Origin: Fragum whitleyi
Taxonomy: Eukaryota; Mollusca; Bivalvia; Cardiida; Cardiidae
NCBI GenBank assembly: GCA_948146395.1
Contig: OX411547.1
Location: 34,741,868 to 34,805,867 of the forward strand
Reading direction: 5' to 3'
DNA: 64,000 nt
Positions within the stretch are counted from its first letter, which is position 1, and every line of letters starts with the position of its first letter. Shown piece after piece: positions 35,717 to 48,500 of this stretch. The translations under genes were made by a program, and so were the position numbers. Under the pieces are notes generated by a model. It made no database searches. It was given only the letters and a program-made list of their open reading frames with translations, and had not been told where the DNA came from.

Positions 35717-37519
35717 ATGTTTGTGTCTCCAAAAAGTTTTATCACCGACTTTCATCCGCTCAAACGATCAGGTAAGCTGGATTGATGAACAGTTCAGTCT
35801 CATTTACTATGGTTTTTTCATTGACCCACACATTCGGGGCGATTTCTTGTGAAATTTCCAGGAAGCAGTATCGGGAGTCGATCTAAGTTGTAAGAACTTT
35901 GTTTCCCAATCGATGTAGAAGAGATAGGTTGACACCAAACCATGTAAACCCATACCCATACTGAATTCAATTTTTTGTTTCAGACGATTCGCCAACTTTA
36001 AGAATATCGTAACTAGCTTGTCCCATTGTTTTCATACAATAATTAAATAGAAAGCAGACAGTAAGACCAAGATCAGACTGCACGTCAGTACTGGCAAATC
36101 TTGGCTAATACTTTCTGTCAAAGCTTTGTGTACAGCATGGAAATCGTTAACAGTGGGAAAAAGGTTTAAGTTTAGCCGAGCTGGGGATCGAGACCCTAAC
36201 TCACGACCAAATGATTAATGTTCATCGCGTTACCGTCTGAGTTAGACAAGCCCGGTCGGCTCACACTTGGAATAGTAACGAGGTTTTAGAATTAAACCGA
36301 CGATAGACAGACATTTTTAACGACAATTTTTTTTTTCCTTGCAGTTGGCGCGGGTAAAGAAGTTGAACGTCGCATTGTACTATTAGGCAGAGCAGGTGCC
36401 GGCAAAAGTGCCTCAGCAAACACCCTGTTCGGACGGCACGTATTCCTGGAGGCCAGGTGGGGACGATTTCACACAACCGAGTGTCAGCGGGGCGTGATTT
36501 CGCGATACGGTAGAAAATTGGAAGTGCTAGACACCCCCGGGTTTCTACTCGACGCTGACATTACAAGTCCAAAAGTTAAAAGAGAATTCGCAAAGGCTAT
36601 CGGAATATCATCACCTGGACCCCACGTGTTTGCATTTGTCTTTCCGACACCACACATGCATAAATGCGACGTGGACGTATTCCAAAGATTTATTTATCTT
36701 TTTGGGGAGGAGGTGTTACGTTTTACCATTCTGTTGTTCTCTAAAGCCGACGATTTGGATTATTTTTCGCTTACTAAACAAGCTTTCATCTTATCGGCGC
36801 CGAATGAGTGGAAATTGATCATGAAAGCGTGCAATTATAGGTGTGTTTGGTTTCAAAATAGGTCTCCGCAGTTAGAAAAAGAAATCATGGTTAGAACGTT
36901 CGTAGAAACAATGGAAGATTTAATAGAAAAGAATTTAGGTCAGTTTTATTGTAATGAACTGTATTGGACCGTTGAAAAGTCTATCATAGAAAGAGACATT
37001 ACAAAGCACCAACAGAACACTAAGCTCGATCGTCTTAGACGGAAATTAAGAGTTAATCTTGACGCAGGGATAAAGAACAGGTACGGTGATACAAGAAAGG
37101 ACCCACATAGGACTCGAGAGGACTTGAGGAAAGATATCGAGGCCAATAATCTAAGGCTGATCGACACTATCTGGAATACGTGTAAAACCTTTGACTGTGT
37201 TCAAATTCTACGACGACCAAAACCTCCTGTTACCATGGATCAATTACATCACCATGACTACGAAGGGTTTAATATCCAAACCGACGCTGAACAAGAAATT
37301 CCCCTAACTGTTAGAAGTGAGGAACCAGAATTACTGCGCCGTCATCAAACTACAGCAGAGCCCCAACCAAAGGGTCCAAGAATTCGACTTCCGAGACTTC
37401 CGAAGTTGGAGATGGTACAGAAAGTTGTTCCAAAACAGAATCTCGAACCTCAAACAGACAGAGGGCCAAGAAATGGACCTAGGTTAAAACTTCCTAGACT
37501 TGTACCTAGAAATAGATGA
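35717..37519 (+). CDS. AIG1/GIMAP-type GTPase, two coding exons
   Basis: Exon 1 is 35717-35771 (ATG to a phase-1 GTAAGC donor) and exon 2 is 36345-37519 (after TTTTTTTCCTTGCAG). They join in frame to give 409 residues. Motifs: G1 P-loop GRAGAGKS (33-40), G3 DTPG (81-84), G4-position SKAD (151-154) instead of the usual T/NKxD, and a G5-like WFQNR segment. GIMAP GTPases bind GTP and act in immune-cell survival and stress responses; bivalves have many paralogues. The C-terminal third is charged, probably helical, then ends in a basic Pro/Arg-rich tail with two GPR-LPRL repeats and no membrane anchor. AATAAA lies at 37627-37632. A CTTTTCTTTTTAG before exon 1 (ending 35707) suggests a further 5' UTR exon upstream. 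Confidence 0.87.
36160..36262 (-). repeat. tRNA-like SINE head in GIMAP intron 1
   Basis: On the minus strand, GCCGACCGGGCTTGTCTAAC, CAGACGGTAACGCG and GGGTCTCGATCCCC (box B) resemble a tRNA-derived head. The ends pair only partly (GCCGA with TCGGC). It looks like a SINE remnant of another family, not a functional tRNA. Confidence 0.4.
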
Positions 37520-37923
37520 AATCATGTAGATCATGTAGAAAAGTAAGAGAAATGTACGTTAAATATTAGATATACTAGATACAACTCGAGAATGGCGGAG
37601 AGGAGATGAAACGTTTAAATCGAAGAAATAAATCAAGCGAGGGCTCAGCTCATTCAGTGAATAAAGTCAAGGCTCAACGCCTTCAACGTATATGCATCAA
37701 ACTCAACGCATTAATTTTATAAGCGAAGCGGGTTCACAAAAGAGTGTGATTAGGTTTTTTAGTTGGATGATCAAATGAAATCAACAAATACTCTCTTCAT
37801 AACGTAAAATATCACGAAGCAAGTATACACTACCTTTTATTTTTCATTTTATTTATTATGTAATGGAAAAAAACCGTCGAATATAGACAGTCTAACGGCC
37901 CAATTTCATGGCAAAGATTTGTA

Positions 37924-38086
37924 TTAAGGTAGTGGACCAGTAATAGTTCCGCAACGTTTCGTCATTAATGAACTTTAAGTGTTAACCGAGGTTTCCTAAT
38001 GATTTTCATTAGGAAACCTCGGTCAACCTTGTGAAAGTTTAAAAGCTCCGAAATGTTGCAGAACTATTACGGTTCCACTACCTTAA
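37924..38086. mobile_element. TTAA-flanked foldback, GGTAGTGGACC ends
   Basis: TTAA lies at both ends (37924-37927, 38083-38086). The inverted ends are GGTAGTGGACCAGTAATAG and CTATTACGGTTCCACTACC. The centre is a perfect hairpin ACCGAGGTTTCCTAATGA/TCATTAGGAAACCTCGGT. 163 bp, non-coding. It lies 400 bp downstream of the GIMAP gene. Confidence 0.85.
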
Positions 38087-38300
38087 GACGTGTGAAGAGG
38101 AGAAACAATACCCTCTAAATATCTAACACTTAACAAATTAGTTAAATGTATGTGACAAAGAAATTAACAATTGATTCATGTAGTATAATGATGTAGTATT
38201 AACTGTATGTATTATCATTTTGCTTTGTTTTTTATCTATCATGTTCACACTTCATCTACTATGATTGACTAACAATGGAATACCTAATACTCAACATTTT

Positions 38301-38374
38301 GATGGCTCAGGGCTAAATGGTTGTAACTCCCTATAAACATATAGGGAGTTACAACTGTTTCGCCCTAAGCCATC
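38301..38374. repeat. GGCTCAG hairpin family, copy 3
   Basis: GATGGCTCAGGGCTAAATGG, TTGTAACTCCCTAT pair with ATAGGGAGTTACAACTG and TTTCGCCCTAAGCCATC. The GGGC/GCCC step replaces GCGC/GCGC of copy 2, so pairing is kept. Confidence 0.85.
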
Positions 38375-38530
38375 GAAAATCTTGTGGTATTTGCGTACTA
38401 TTCTTCTGTATGAAATGAAGAAACCATACTCAATACAACTGATAGAAGCTTAAAAAAACGCGGCGCTGTAATTTGGAATTTAAAGAAGCCCATATATGAC
38501 CAATATTATTGACTTAAATATTGAGTAAGT

Positions 38531-38905
38531 AACATTGTGAAATTGACTCCAATCTGCATCTAAACCACTCCAAATCACTGGCACAGGGCTCCATTCATTC
38601 ATTCCTTACACTCACATCATACAAAAACGCTCCAAAATCGTCCAAAGCAAACATAGTTTTATACAATTTGATCTAATTCTACATTTTTATTGGCTGGTGA
38701 TTATCTACTAAAGAGTCTGATTTGGTGCTTGAAGACAAAACCAAAAAATATTTAAATTGTTTAAAGGGAGATAACAAAATATCGTTTATTTCGTCCAGAT
38801 AGGAGAAATGAATATTATCAAATTACTTCCATCAATCACATTCAAAACATGCTCCTCACACTCATTTAGAAATCAGTCATAAATCATTCACCTTGTTAAA
38901 ATTCC
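38531..38905. mobile_element. AACATCGTGAAATTG foldback, copy 3
   Basis: It starts GTAACATTGTGAAATTGA, has CACTCCAAATCACT and AACGCTCCAAAATCGTCC motifs and the AAGGGAGATAAC...ATTACTTCC centre, and ends near CACCTTGTTAAAATTCC. It is more diverged than copies 1 and 2. Confidence 0.6.
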
Positions 38906-39015
38906 TACTATAAACAGCATATTGATCAATCTCCAATTTGATCAACACATCACCAACAAGTAACTTCCTTGAACCGAATCTGAATTTGTTACTGTAAGGT
39001 TTGCTTTCATATTTG

Positions 39016-39265
39016 TGACCCATCACCGAAAAAGGGACCATCCGGGAATTCTGTAAAATAAATTATTGAAAAGGGGGTTTGATCCAGCATAGGTCAACCA
39101 GAAGTCGCATCTCAAAAAAAATTTCACTGGAAAGTAGATTAATCATTCTAGATTCAGAAAATAACCATGGTGCAAAAATTTTCGACCCTAGTCAGTCCGC
39201 TCAGTCTGACAAGGGTCGACACTTTAGGCACCACCCAGATGGTCCCTTTTTGCATGACGGGTCAC
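39016..39265 (+). mobile_element. GACCCGTC MITE, full copy
   Basis: GTGACCCATCACCGAAAAAG and CTTTTTGCATGACGGGTCAC bound 250 bp. ATTT occurs directly on both flanks. The internal TCGACCCTAGTCAGTCCG palindrome is shortened. Confidence 0.85.
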
Positions 39266-39269
39266 ATTT

Positions 39270-42200
39270 TTTAGAATCTGTGTAAAACCAGGTCTACTAA
39301 AGAGTGGAAATAGATTTTACAAAGTAATTTTTGAAATACGTTAAAATGTGCCCTGTAAAGTCAATTTAGGGCCATTAATTATTTGATATTGGTGTGAGAC
39401 CTTAAACTAGAGGATAAGAAAATCTTTTCAAAGTTCAAAGAAACATAAATTCCTGGAAGAGAATATTTTAGGACAAGATTATTTCTTAACCTTTGAACCT
39501 GACCTGCAACCTTGAACTTATGGGTATACCAAAGATGATGCAAAGATAATGGAGAACCTTTATGCCAAATTACCATGAGATCCATCAGTAAATGATGAAG
39601 AATATGTGTGTATCTTTACTTTATAAACCATCTATAAATGTACAAAGAAAAGCTAAATCTGACCTTGACCTCTCTTCTTAAAGCTATACTAAAAACTCTT
39701 TAGCTTTGCACATCTCAAGACAATGGAGAAGGTTTGTGCCAAACTATTTTAAACTCCATCCGTAGATGATAAAGACATTCAAGGGCATAACTACCATTAC
39801 GCACAAATATGCAAGTGTGTTATTGAAATAAACCCTCTTTTGAAAAATGTTGTTGGTGAATAATAAAAAATCTTATTCAAGCTGTAGTTACAATGTTCTG
39901 ATTAGTCACCAAGGCTCAAATCATAGAAATGGGCAGCGGACAGAAGACATTCATCTATTGTCACAGTTCACATATCGCTTTAATCCTACATATTCTATGT
40001 AGGTGGCATTCTGAGCGCATATAAATTTCTTAATCCAAGTTATGCCTATGACATTGCCTGGACAAACTTAAGTTTGACTAATAACCTTGACCTGTGACCT
40101 TGAGGCTATCCGAATATTTCTTTCATAGTGCACATCTGCAGATTATGCAGGATTTTTATGAGAAATTATTTAGAAATAACACAGTGGCAGATCCAGAGGG
40201 GTTTGGGGGGTATTCGAACGAATCCCCCTTTGAAGCCCCATAATTTAATTTTCATGTAGAATTTCAGTTTCATATTCACCTGCTGTTCACAACATATTCC
40301 TTTTGTAAACAAAGCTTTGACAGCCAGTTCAGATTAAGATCAGCCTGCACAGTTGTTCAGTCTGATCTTAGCATATACTGCCTGTCTTCTACCTGAAGCA
40401 GGCTTGTTGATACGAAATAAAGGATTTTTTAACAATATTTAAATTCAGCAGGATAATGGTTAAAATTGTGTAATAATAGGAAAACAAACCCCCTTTAAAA
40501 ATGGTCAAACCCACTTTACAGAAATCCTAGATACACCACTGTGCAGGTGCATTTGTAAATGTAGGAAAAATGCCTAGCTTAAATTTCACATTGACATATG
40601 ATCTCGTATCAACTTTGAGTAATCCATTTTCTTTACCTCTGTGAACTTTTAGGAGTTAATTTGTGAGAAAGTAGGTTGAAATCCATAGATAATTTGGGGA
40701 GAAAAAGTTCGAAAAAGCTTTGGCAGAATCCTGATGGACTGACAATGCCAAAACAAATTGAGAACCTACGCAATTCAAATGAATAGACCTCAGAAAAGTT
40801 GGATGCAGACATGTAAGCATGTCTTTCAGTCAGAGGGCCACAAGTTCAGTGCTGGATAATGCAAAAATTCTGAGTCGAAAAAGGGGCACAACTCTTACAT
40901 AAATGCTTCCAGGGCTATCCCCCTTGATAGTCAAGGTAGCTCTTGTGATGGTGAACACACATGCCAAGTTTCATGAAGATATCTTCGATAACAACATAGA
41001 TATGACTAAGGTTAAAGTTTGTCACACAAACACCAACATCAACACGACTGATGTCAAGGTGATCATAATACCTTTGGGTTTTCTCCGAATACAGCTTAGC
41101 GAATAAAAGAGGGTTTTATTAACAAGGAAGTTTATGTTAAGGCTCCTTTTTCTATGAAGCCATAAGTCATTACTAACGCTAACACCAATGCAAATGACAC
41201 AAAGGTGATGGTAATTCCTCCTTTAATTTTCCACAAATTTGACCTAGCAAAATGACCTTGTTTGATGAACTTGAACTTTGCACATACAGAAAGGTCTTGT
41301 TCCAAGCAATCATCATATGAAATATGAATACCCTATCAATTATCATTCAAAATGTATGGCAAATGTTAAAAGTTTTTTTTTTTTTTAAACAAATTTTACC
41401 TTGAAAAATGACCTTGACTGATGACCTTTAACTTGGTACCAACAGAAAGGTCTTGTCCAAGGTAATCATCATAAGAAATATGAAGACCCCATCACAAACC
41501 AATCAAAAGTTATGGCCAATTTTAAAGTTTTATTTGAACAACTGAATGAGTGGATTCAGCCTTATCAAGTTTTGAATGTCCATTAAATTCTACCATCTTG
41601 TAACTACCTCCATTAAAGCAGAAGTTACCAAGTTTAAGAATGAATCATGCTATTATATAATCCCAGCACACAGTCAAACACTGTTGCTTGTATTGCGACT
41701 GTAGCTTAACTTTTTAAAAGCAAACATAGGTTTGCACAGTACAAGCTGACAACTTAGTGGTCTTCATGCAAATAACCAAACATAGCAACAATAGGCAAGT
41801 CTAAGTGAGTGATTAAAGGTTTTTTTTATCTAAATCTAAATAGACATAATTGACCTTTGATCACTCATTCAAAATTACCCAAAAAACCCCAAAACTTTTG
41901 AATGCCTTTAACCCAAAAAGGATTCATTGTGCATTTATAACCTTCTTCCTGTTAAAATGACCCCAAGGGGCATGATATGATAGAACTTGTTAAAAGTCCA
42001 CTAACCACAAATCAAATATCAGAGCTGTCTGCCTTTGGGTTTTTAGAGCATATTTTGTTCTTTATTTCGATATAAAAGGGGTGAGCCCCGACAGAGCCTA
42101 AATATGAACAAACCAGGTAGAGAAACACTAGTGGATGCTAAAAACCAAATATGAAAGTTTTCTGTCTTATGGTTTCAGAGAAGATCATTTTTATTTTTGA

Positions 42201-42500
42201 TTTTTGTGGCAACAAGAATAAAGGGTAGATTTCCATTTTTTAACAACTTTGGTAGGGATTCATCAAAGTAACATCCCTGCAAAGTTTCATCAAGATTGGG
42301 CTAGCTACAGGTTAAGGAGGAGGATGTTTAAACAAATTATGGACGATGGATATGTAATTTGACTGATTTCTCCTTCTCTTAGAAACATTTGTCAATGCCT
42401 TTTCTTAAGAGATTCAAAGTTGAAGACTTCAATTTCATAAGGATAAATGGTAGTTTGTGGAGAAAGCAAATACTATACATATTTAATTCATCTCAAACAT
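39270..42500. other. Intergenic repeat-rich region
   Basis: No supported gene. Segment 39786-40010 repeats the left part of the element at 13257-13983. An old hAT-like element lies at 40182-40541. Decayed core units of about 160 bp lie at 41230-41540 (AGAAAGGTCTTG phrases), and another HINE-like relic is near 42000-42330. A diverged GTGAGTGAT hairpin lies at 41804-41870. Confidence 0.5.
40182..40541. mobile_element. Old hAT-like non-autonomous element
   Basis: Ends CAGTGGCAGATCCAG and CTAGATACACCACTG are short inverted repeats of the CAGTGG...CCACTG type used by many hAT-like MITEs. No 8-bp duplication remains. The bases between hold no coding frame. It contains a GATCAGCCTGCACAG segment shared with other dispersed repeats. 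Confidence 0.5.
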
Positions 42501-42517
42501 AATCATTTATTTACAAT

Positions 42518-45500
42518 CTATGCAATTCCATAAAGATAAGTCACAAGAAATTTCTTAAAAGCAGAAGGATTGAAATTCCCATATTTAGGAGGTTCATATT
42601 TATTAGTTTCATGCTTCCATGGCTGACACAAGAATTTATCGAACAGCTTTTCCGAGTCAAACCACGCAGTATTTTTAATACCATTGTCGTTCACAGTGTC
42701 TAAGGTATTGAGTTGAAAGTATATAAAGTTCAGTCTGTTGTATGTTATGTTCACGTTCTGAATGCATATGGGGTACGGGAGTTCACCTGAGGTTTGCTGA
42801 AGGAAAAGAAATTACACAAGCTTATTTAAAATCGTAACCGCTTGTTCTCAAAATTTTAGACTGGTCCAAATAGAAAGGGGTTGTAGATAACAATCCAAAG
42901 GCAGGACTAAATTATGAAAAGAACTTAATCTTTGTGGGAGAAAATATTATGGGAAAAGAAGAAATTGCTTGTTACAAGCAATTTCTTCTTTTCACCAAAT
43001 ATTATCTAAAGTATAAGATCACATGGTTTTTAATTTATAGACAGTGATTAAGAATACTAGAAAGCCATGAATGGCTTGAGTCGCTCCACAGGCTTGAAAT
43101 TCTTGTAAAAGCAAATAAATTATTGACTAGATTTTTAGATATTTGGGGGTTCTACTGATGTTGAAAATGATTTTCAAAGTTTCAACTTTATAACAGACAG
43201 AGAAATGACGTCTGCTCTTAAAAGACATATTTTTAATCAAATCAAAATAATTTTTGGCTGCATGATAATTGGTCACCCAAAGATCATACCAAAAATATTT
43301 GATTGATGTCCATCAGTTACATTCTGAGAAAATGAGTTTCATAGTTTCCACTATTTAACATATTGAGAAATGACCTCCACTCATAAAATGCATATTTTTC
43401 ATACTATCAAATAATTTTTGGTACACTGATAAAGGGTCACTCAAGGAACATTCCAGTGAAATTTGATTCATATCCAGAAATTAGATTCCGAGAAAATGAT
43501 TTGCAAATTTTCCACTATATAACATACAGAGAAATGACCTCCGCCCATTGAATGCAGATTTTTCATCCGATCACAATGATTTTTTGTAGACTGATAACGG
43601 GTCACTCAAGGATCATTCCAGTGAAATTTGGTTGATATCCATCTGTTACATTCTGAGAAAATGATTTTCAAAGTTTCCACTATATAACATATAGAGAAAT
43701 GACCTCCGCCCATAAAATGCATATTTTCCATCCGATCACAATGATTTTTTGTAGACTGATAAAGGGTCACCCAAGGATCATTCATGTAAAATTTAATGGG
43801 TATCCATTGATTAGAATCTGAGAAAACTCCCTTTTTACTTTATTTGGAAATTAGCCACACCCATTAAATCCATGTTTTGCATTGGATCAAAATTTCTTGA
43901 ACAACTTTGAAAGAGAGTCACTCAAGGATCATTCCTGTGAAGTTTGGTTGAAATTCATCCAGTAGTTTCTGAGGAGAAGATTTTTAAAGAAAAGTTTACA
44001 ACTGGATGCACGGACGGAGGGACGGACGCGCGACGGACACAACGCCATGACAATAGCCCCAGTGGCTTTCAGCCAGTGGAGCTAATAATAAGAGCCGTCA
44101 GAGACGGATTATGCTCCCCGAATAAGGCATTGTCACAAAATAATGTCTGCTATCAATGGAAAAATTGTCATTTTCTGCTCAGTACTGAAATATGAGATAA
44201 AGAGAGCTAACATAAAGTTAACAAACATTTAGCCCCCTTTACCATGACATTTTTTTTGTATGAAATTTTCAAATAGTTTATGGTCAAGGGCATCTGATTT
44301 GCTACTCAAATATGAAATTTCATCAAATACTTAACATAAGACCAGGAGAAATGAAAGAAAAAGGTAACAAACATTTAGCCCCCCCTTTTTCCATCATATA
44401 TTTTTTGTGCAAAATTTCATTTTTTTTTATAGTAAAGGATAATTTATTTACTACTCAAATATGAAATTTCAGAAAATTCTGACCATTAGAATAGGAGATA
44501 TGAGAGAAAAATTGCATTTTACCCTAAGTCCCCTTTTCCAGTGACAATGCCACAAATCTAAAAACCAGAAAAGACACATCAGCATTGTATCATAGGGAGT
44601 TCACATGGCAAGTTTCATTTGATAAGGGCAAAGGGTTATGGAGAAAGGACTGTTATATGAGACACAAAGAGCTAACATAAAGATAACAAACATTAAGCCC
44701 CCTTATTCCATGACATATTATTAGACACAAATTTCAAAGAGTTTATAGTAAAGGGCATCTTATTTGCTACTAAAATGTGAAATTTCATCAGATTCTGAAT
44801 AAAAGACTTGGAGAAATGAAAGAATAACTGCATTTTACAAGCTAAAGTAAAGGTAACAAACATTTAGCCCCCTTTTTCCATGATATATTTTTTGTACAAA
44901 AATTTCAAATTGTCTATAGTAAAGGGTATCTAAATTGCTACTATAATATAAAATTTCATTAAATTCTGACCATTTGACTAGGAGAATTTTGAGAAAAACT
45001 GTATTTTACCCTAAGAACCCTTTTCCCGTGATGAGGCCTTAAATCCAAAAACTCAGAAAGATGCATCAACACTATATCATAGGAAGTTCACATGGTAAGT
45101 TTCATTTGATTTGGCCCAAGGGTTATGGAGAATTCACTGGGGACGGACAGACAGACGAAGCGGCGGCTTTATGCTCTCCCTTCGGGAAGCATAAAAACTT
45201 AATTGTTCATATGGTTGAAAATTTAAAACAGTTTTGAGAATGCAGCTATTTTGCAAGCTTCAACACAAAGCAGTCCCATTTGATATGGGTTTCTTTTTAT
45301 ATAAATCTTAACAATTTTGTTCCATAACATTGAATTACAATAGATGAAGAGAGCATTTGTTGATTTCATGGAGATATGAAACGAAAAACCTGATCATTGT
45401 TTGATTCCCCTTTTCACATTCATTTAGTGTGATTAGGTTTTTAGTTTCATAACTCTATGGAATCAACAAATACTCTCTTCATCTCCTTAATGTATCTTCT

Positions 45501-48500
45501 TCCAATTTCATACATCTTAAACCCCGTCTTCTGACCATGAAGTTTTGAAATAATACGCAGAGGATGAAAGTTTTAGGACACATTCGTTCAAAGCCAGTAA
45601 TTTAATGTGTGATCACATGACAATACGATTGGTTAATTGGTATAATGGGTCATTTAGACCATGTAAAATAAGGTTAAATAAATGAAAGCAAGGATGGATC
45701 TTTATAAAAAAATACCATTACTCTTTCAGTAATTTCGCCAGTTTAGCAATTATACATTGTAGGCATTAAAGTGTTTCCCTCAACAATCTCTTACAATTAA
45801 TCTCATCACTCACTGCTTGATACCATCCTCCAAACTGTACAGAATTAAGCTTCTGTCAAATATAGAAAAGGATCTTGACCAACTATAAGCAGAGACAAGC
45901 AGCTGATAATTTAACTGTATCTAGTTTTCAAAATTTAAAGCCTTAACTGAAAGAAGTAACAGATTACAATGAAATTTTGATAAAATTTGTAAAGAAACCA
46001 TTCCATATTACAAAAAAATATGTTGGAAAACCAGAAATTGCTAGTAACAAGCAATATCCTCTTTTTCATTAATACTTAACTCAAGTATACAGAGACATCA
46101 ATTCACCAGAGCATAGCGAAATGGTTTTCAAAGTCTAGAGCTTCATGTACCCTTTGTATACATTATCAGATTGCAAAACATACCTGAAATCTTTGCTTCG
46201 CTTCAGCCAATGCTATTGCATATGTATTCACTAAATTAAATGCCTGGTTAGTGGTAGGTTGACAGTATGCCCATCCATTCACCCGAAATACAGTTTGTGG
46301 GAATAAGACTGGTTTTGTCAGTGCTGAAAGGAACAGGATTACTGTAAACCGGGTAATTTTGGCGGTTGTTTTATTTTGGCTATATTGGCGGTCAAGCTAA
46401 GATGCGCCAATAGTAATCCACCGCCAATATTTGTCAATATAAAATGAAACATTTCTTTAATATGATGGATATGAAAATTTGTATATACATTTCAGTCAAT
46501 GTTACTTAACTTTATATCAAAGATATGCAGACCATTCTTATTCAAATTGAAAATCTGCTGGCAACGTTGACATTTCAAGGGGTAAGTGCCCTACTATTGT
46601 AAGTGCCTATAAATTATAGGCACTTACAAAAGTATTGCACTGATCCCTCAATTTCAAGATTCCAGATCCAAGTTGGTTGATAAATTGTAATGAAAATCAC
46701 AGCGAAAAAGTGTGAAAAATATGCGTTATAACTCTAACAAAAGGTGCAAAAAACAAACTATTATTAAGTTTCTAGAAAGTTGACATTTCTCTAGATATTG
46801 ACTTTCGTAGACTTACGTTGTTTTGAACGATTGAAATACACTTAAAGTGTTTTATTTTGGTGTTATAGTAAGATGCGCCAATATAAATCACTGCCAATTA
46901 ATCGTAACCAAAAAACCACCAAATGTGGACACCGCCAATATAAAGCAGTTTACAGTAAATAGAATTCAAGACTTCCAACAAAGGTGGAATAAGAAAAACT
47001 GCAATCATTTCTTAGGAAAAACAACATTGCTATAACCATTTTGCTCCTTGGTCAGTAGAGCAAACAAGAGGACCATGATGGTCCTATATCCCTCACCTGA
47101 GTAATTCAGCTCATAACTTGTCAACCATTTTATGAATACCAGATATTGTTTGATGTACCTTTAGGGTGGTTTTGAAGCAACATACTTTAATTTCGTCCTT
47201 CTGCAATTCTATTTTTTTTTATTTGTCGTAAATTTTCAATGGACGGTGAGTGATCAGGGGCCCATTTTACTAAACTTCTTACGACAAAATGGATCGTAAG
47301 TCAAAATCACAAATTGTACATGTTGATTTCATTCATTGTTAGTTCTGCCTTGTAATATCTCATTGGAATCGTCTTTAGAAGATATGAGATATTGCATTGC
47401 AGAATTCCATATTTAGCTACTACTGTAGAAGCAAATTTAATTTTTGACTTACGCAAAAAATGATCGTAAGATGTTTAGTAAAACGGGCCCCAGGTTAGCT
47501 AAAAACAGCAGGGTTTTAAGGGACACAGGTTTTGCAAGTCTGAGAGACACAAACATGTAACCAGCAATCTCAAAACTGTCTGATGTGAGTCACATTGATC
47601 CCCTTAGGATCAATTTCAGAAATCAAGTGAAGACTCAGGAGCACCTAACAATGGATGCCTGGTATTTCTCATACCAGTACTACCATTACATTCTATCCTA
47701 GCCTCCAGCTGCTATCCCACAAAGGTCTACGATTATCAACCCATTGGTGGGAGACAAATAGTTGGAAAGTATGAGTGCCACAATCAGGGATCGAACCTGG
47801 GACCTCTAGACAGATAGTCCGACTTGCTACCAAAAGCGCTATGACAGTGTAATTCAGTTCTTTCCTGAAGTTGGGCCCCAAATACTCATACCGGGTGCAT
47901 ATCAAATACTTTTCTTACCTTTAACCAGGAAATAGCTCCAAATTTACATTAAAAGAAAATTTTGCTTAAAAGAAATCGTCTACATCTAAAGAAGGACTCC
48001 AAAACTTTAAGGAAGGACCCCTAATACTATAAGATGTCAATAATAAAGGTCCTTTGACCCCTTTTTGTTGATACCATAGTAATTCAATTTTAGTTGTCTC
48101 TATCAATATTCATGAATTAAGATTGGCATAAAAATTGGTTTTATTCCACAATGAAAATAATTTTGAGTATGCAGCTGTTTTGTTGGCTTCAGCACAAAGT
48201 ACTCTCATAAAAAATCTGTTCCATAATTGACAAATCTTTACATTTTTACTTCAATGTATGAAATTATAAGATATGAAGATAATATTTGTCGATTTCATGG
48301 AGGTATGAAAATGAAAACCGTATCACACTCATGTATGAATCCTCTTAGTGTATTCATTCTTTGTGATCAGGTTTTTAGTTTCTTACCTTAATGAAATCAA
48401 CATGTAATTTCTTCATCTCTAAAATAAAACCCTAAAACAGGGTTTGTTTAAATTACCTCCTGTATCTACGCCGTCATGTTTTAAGTCTGTAACAGCCATG

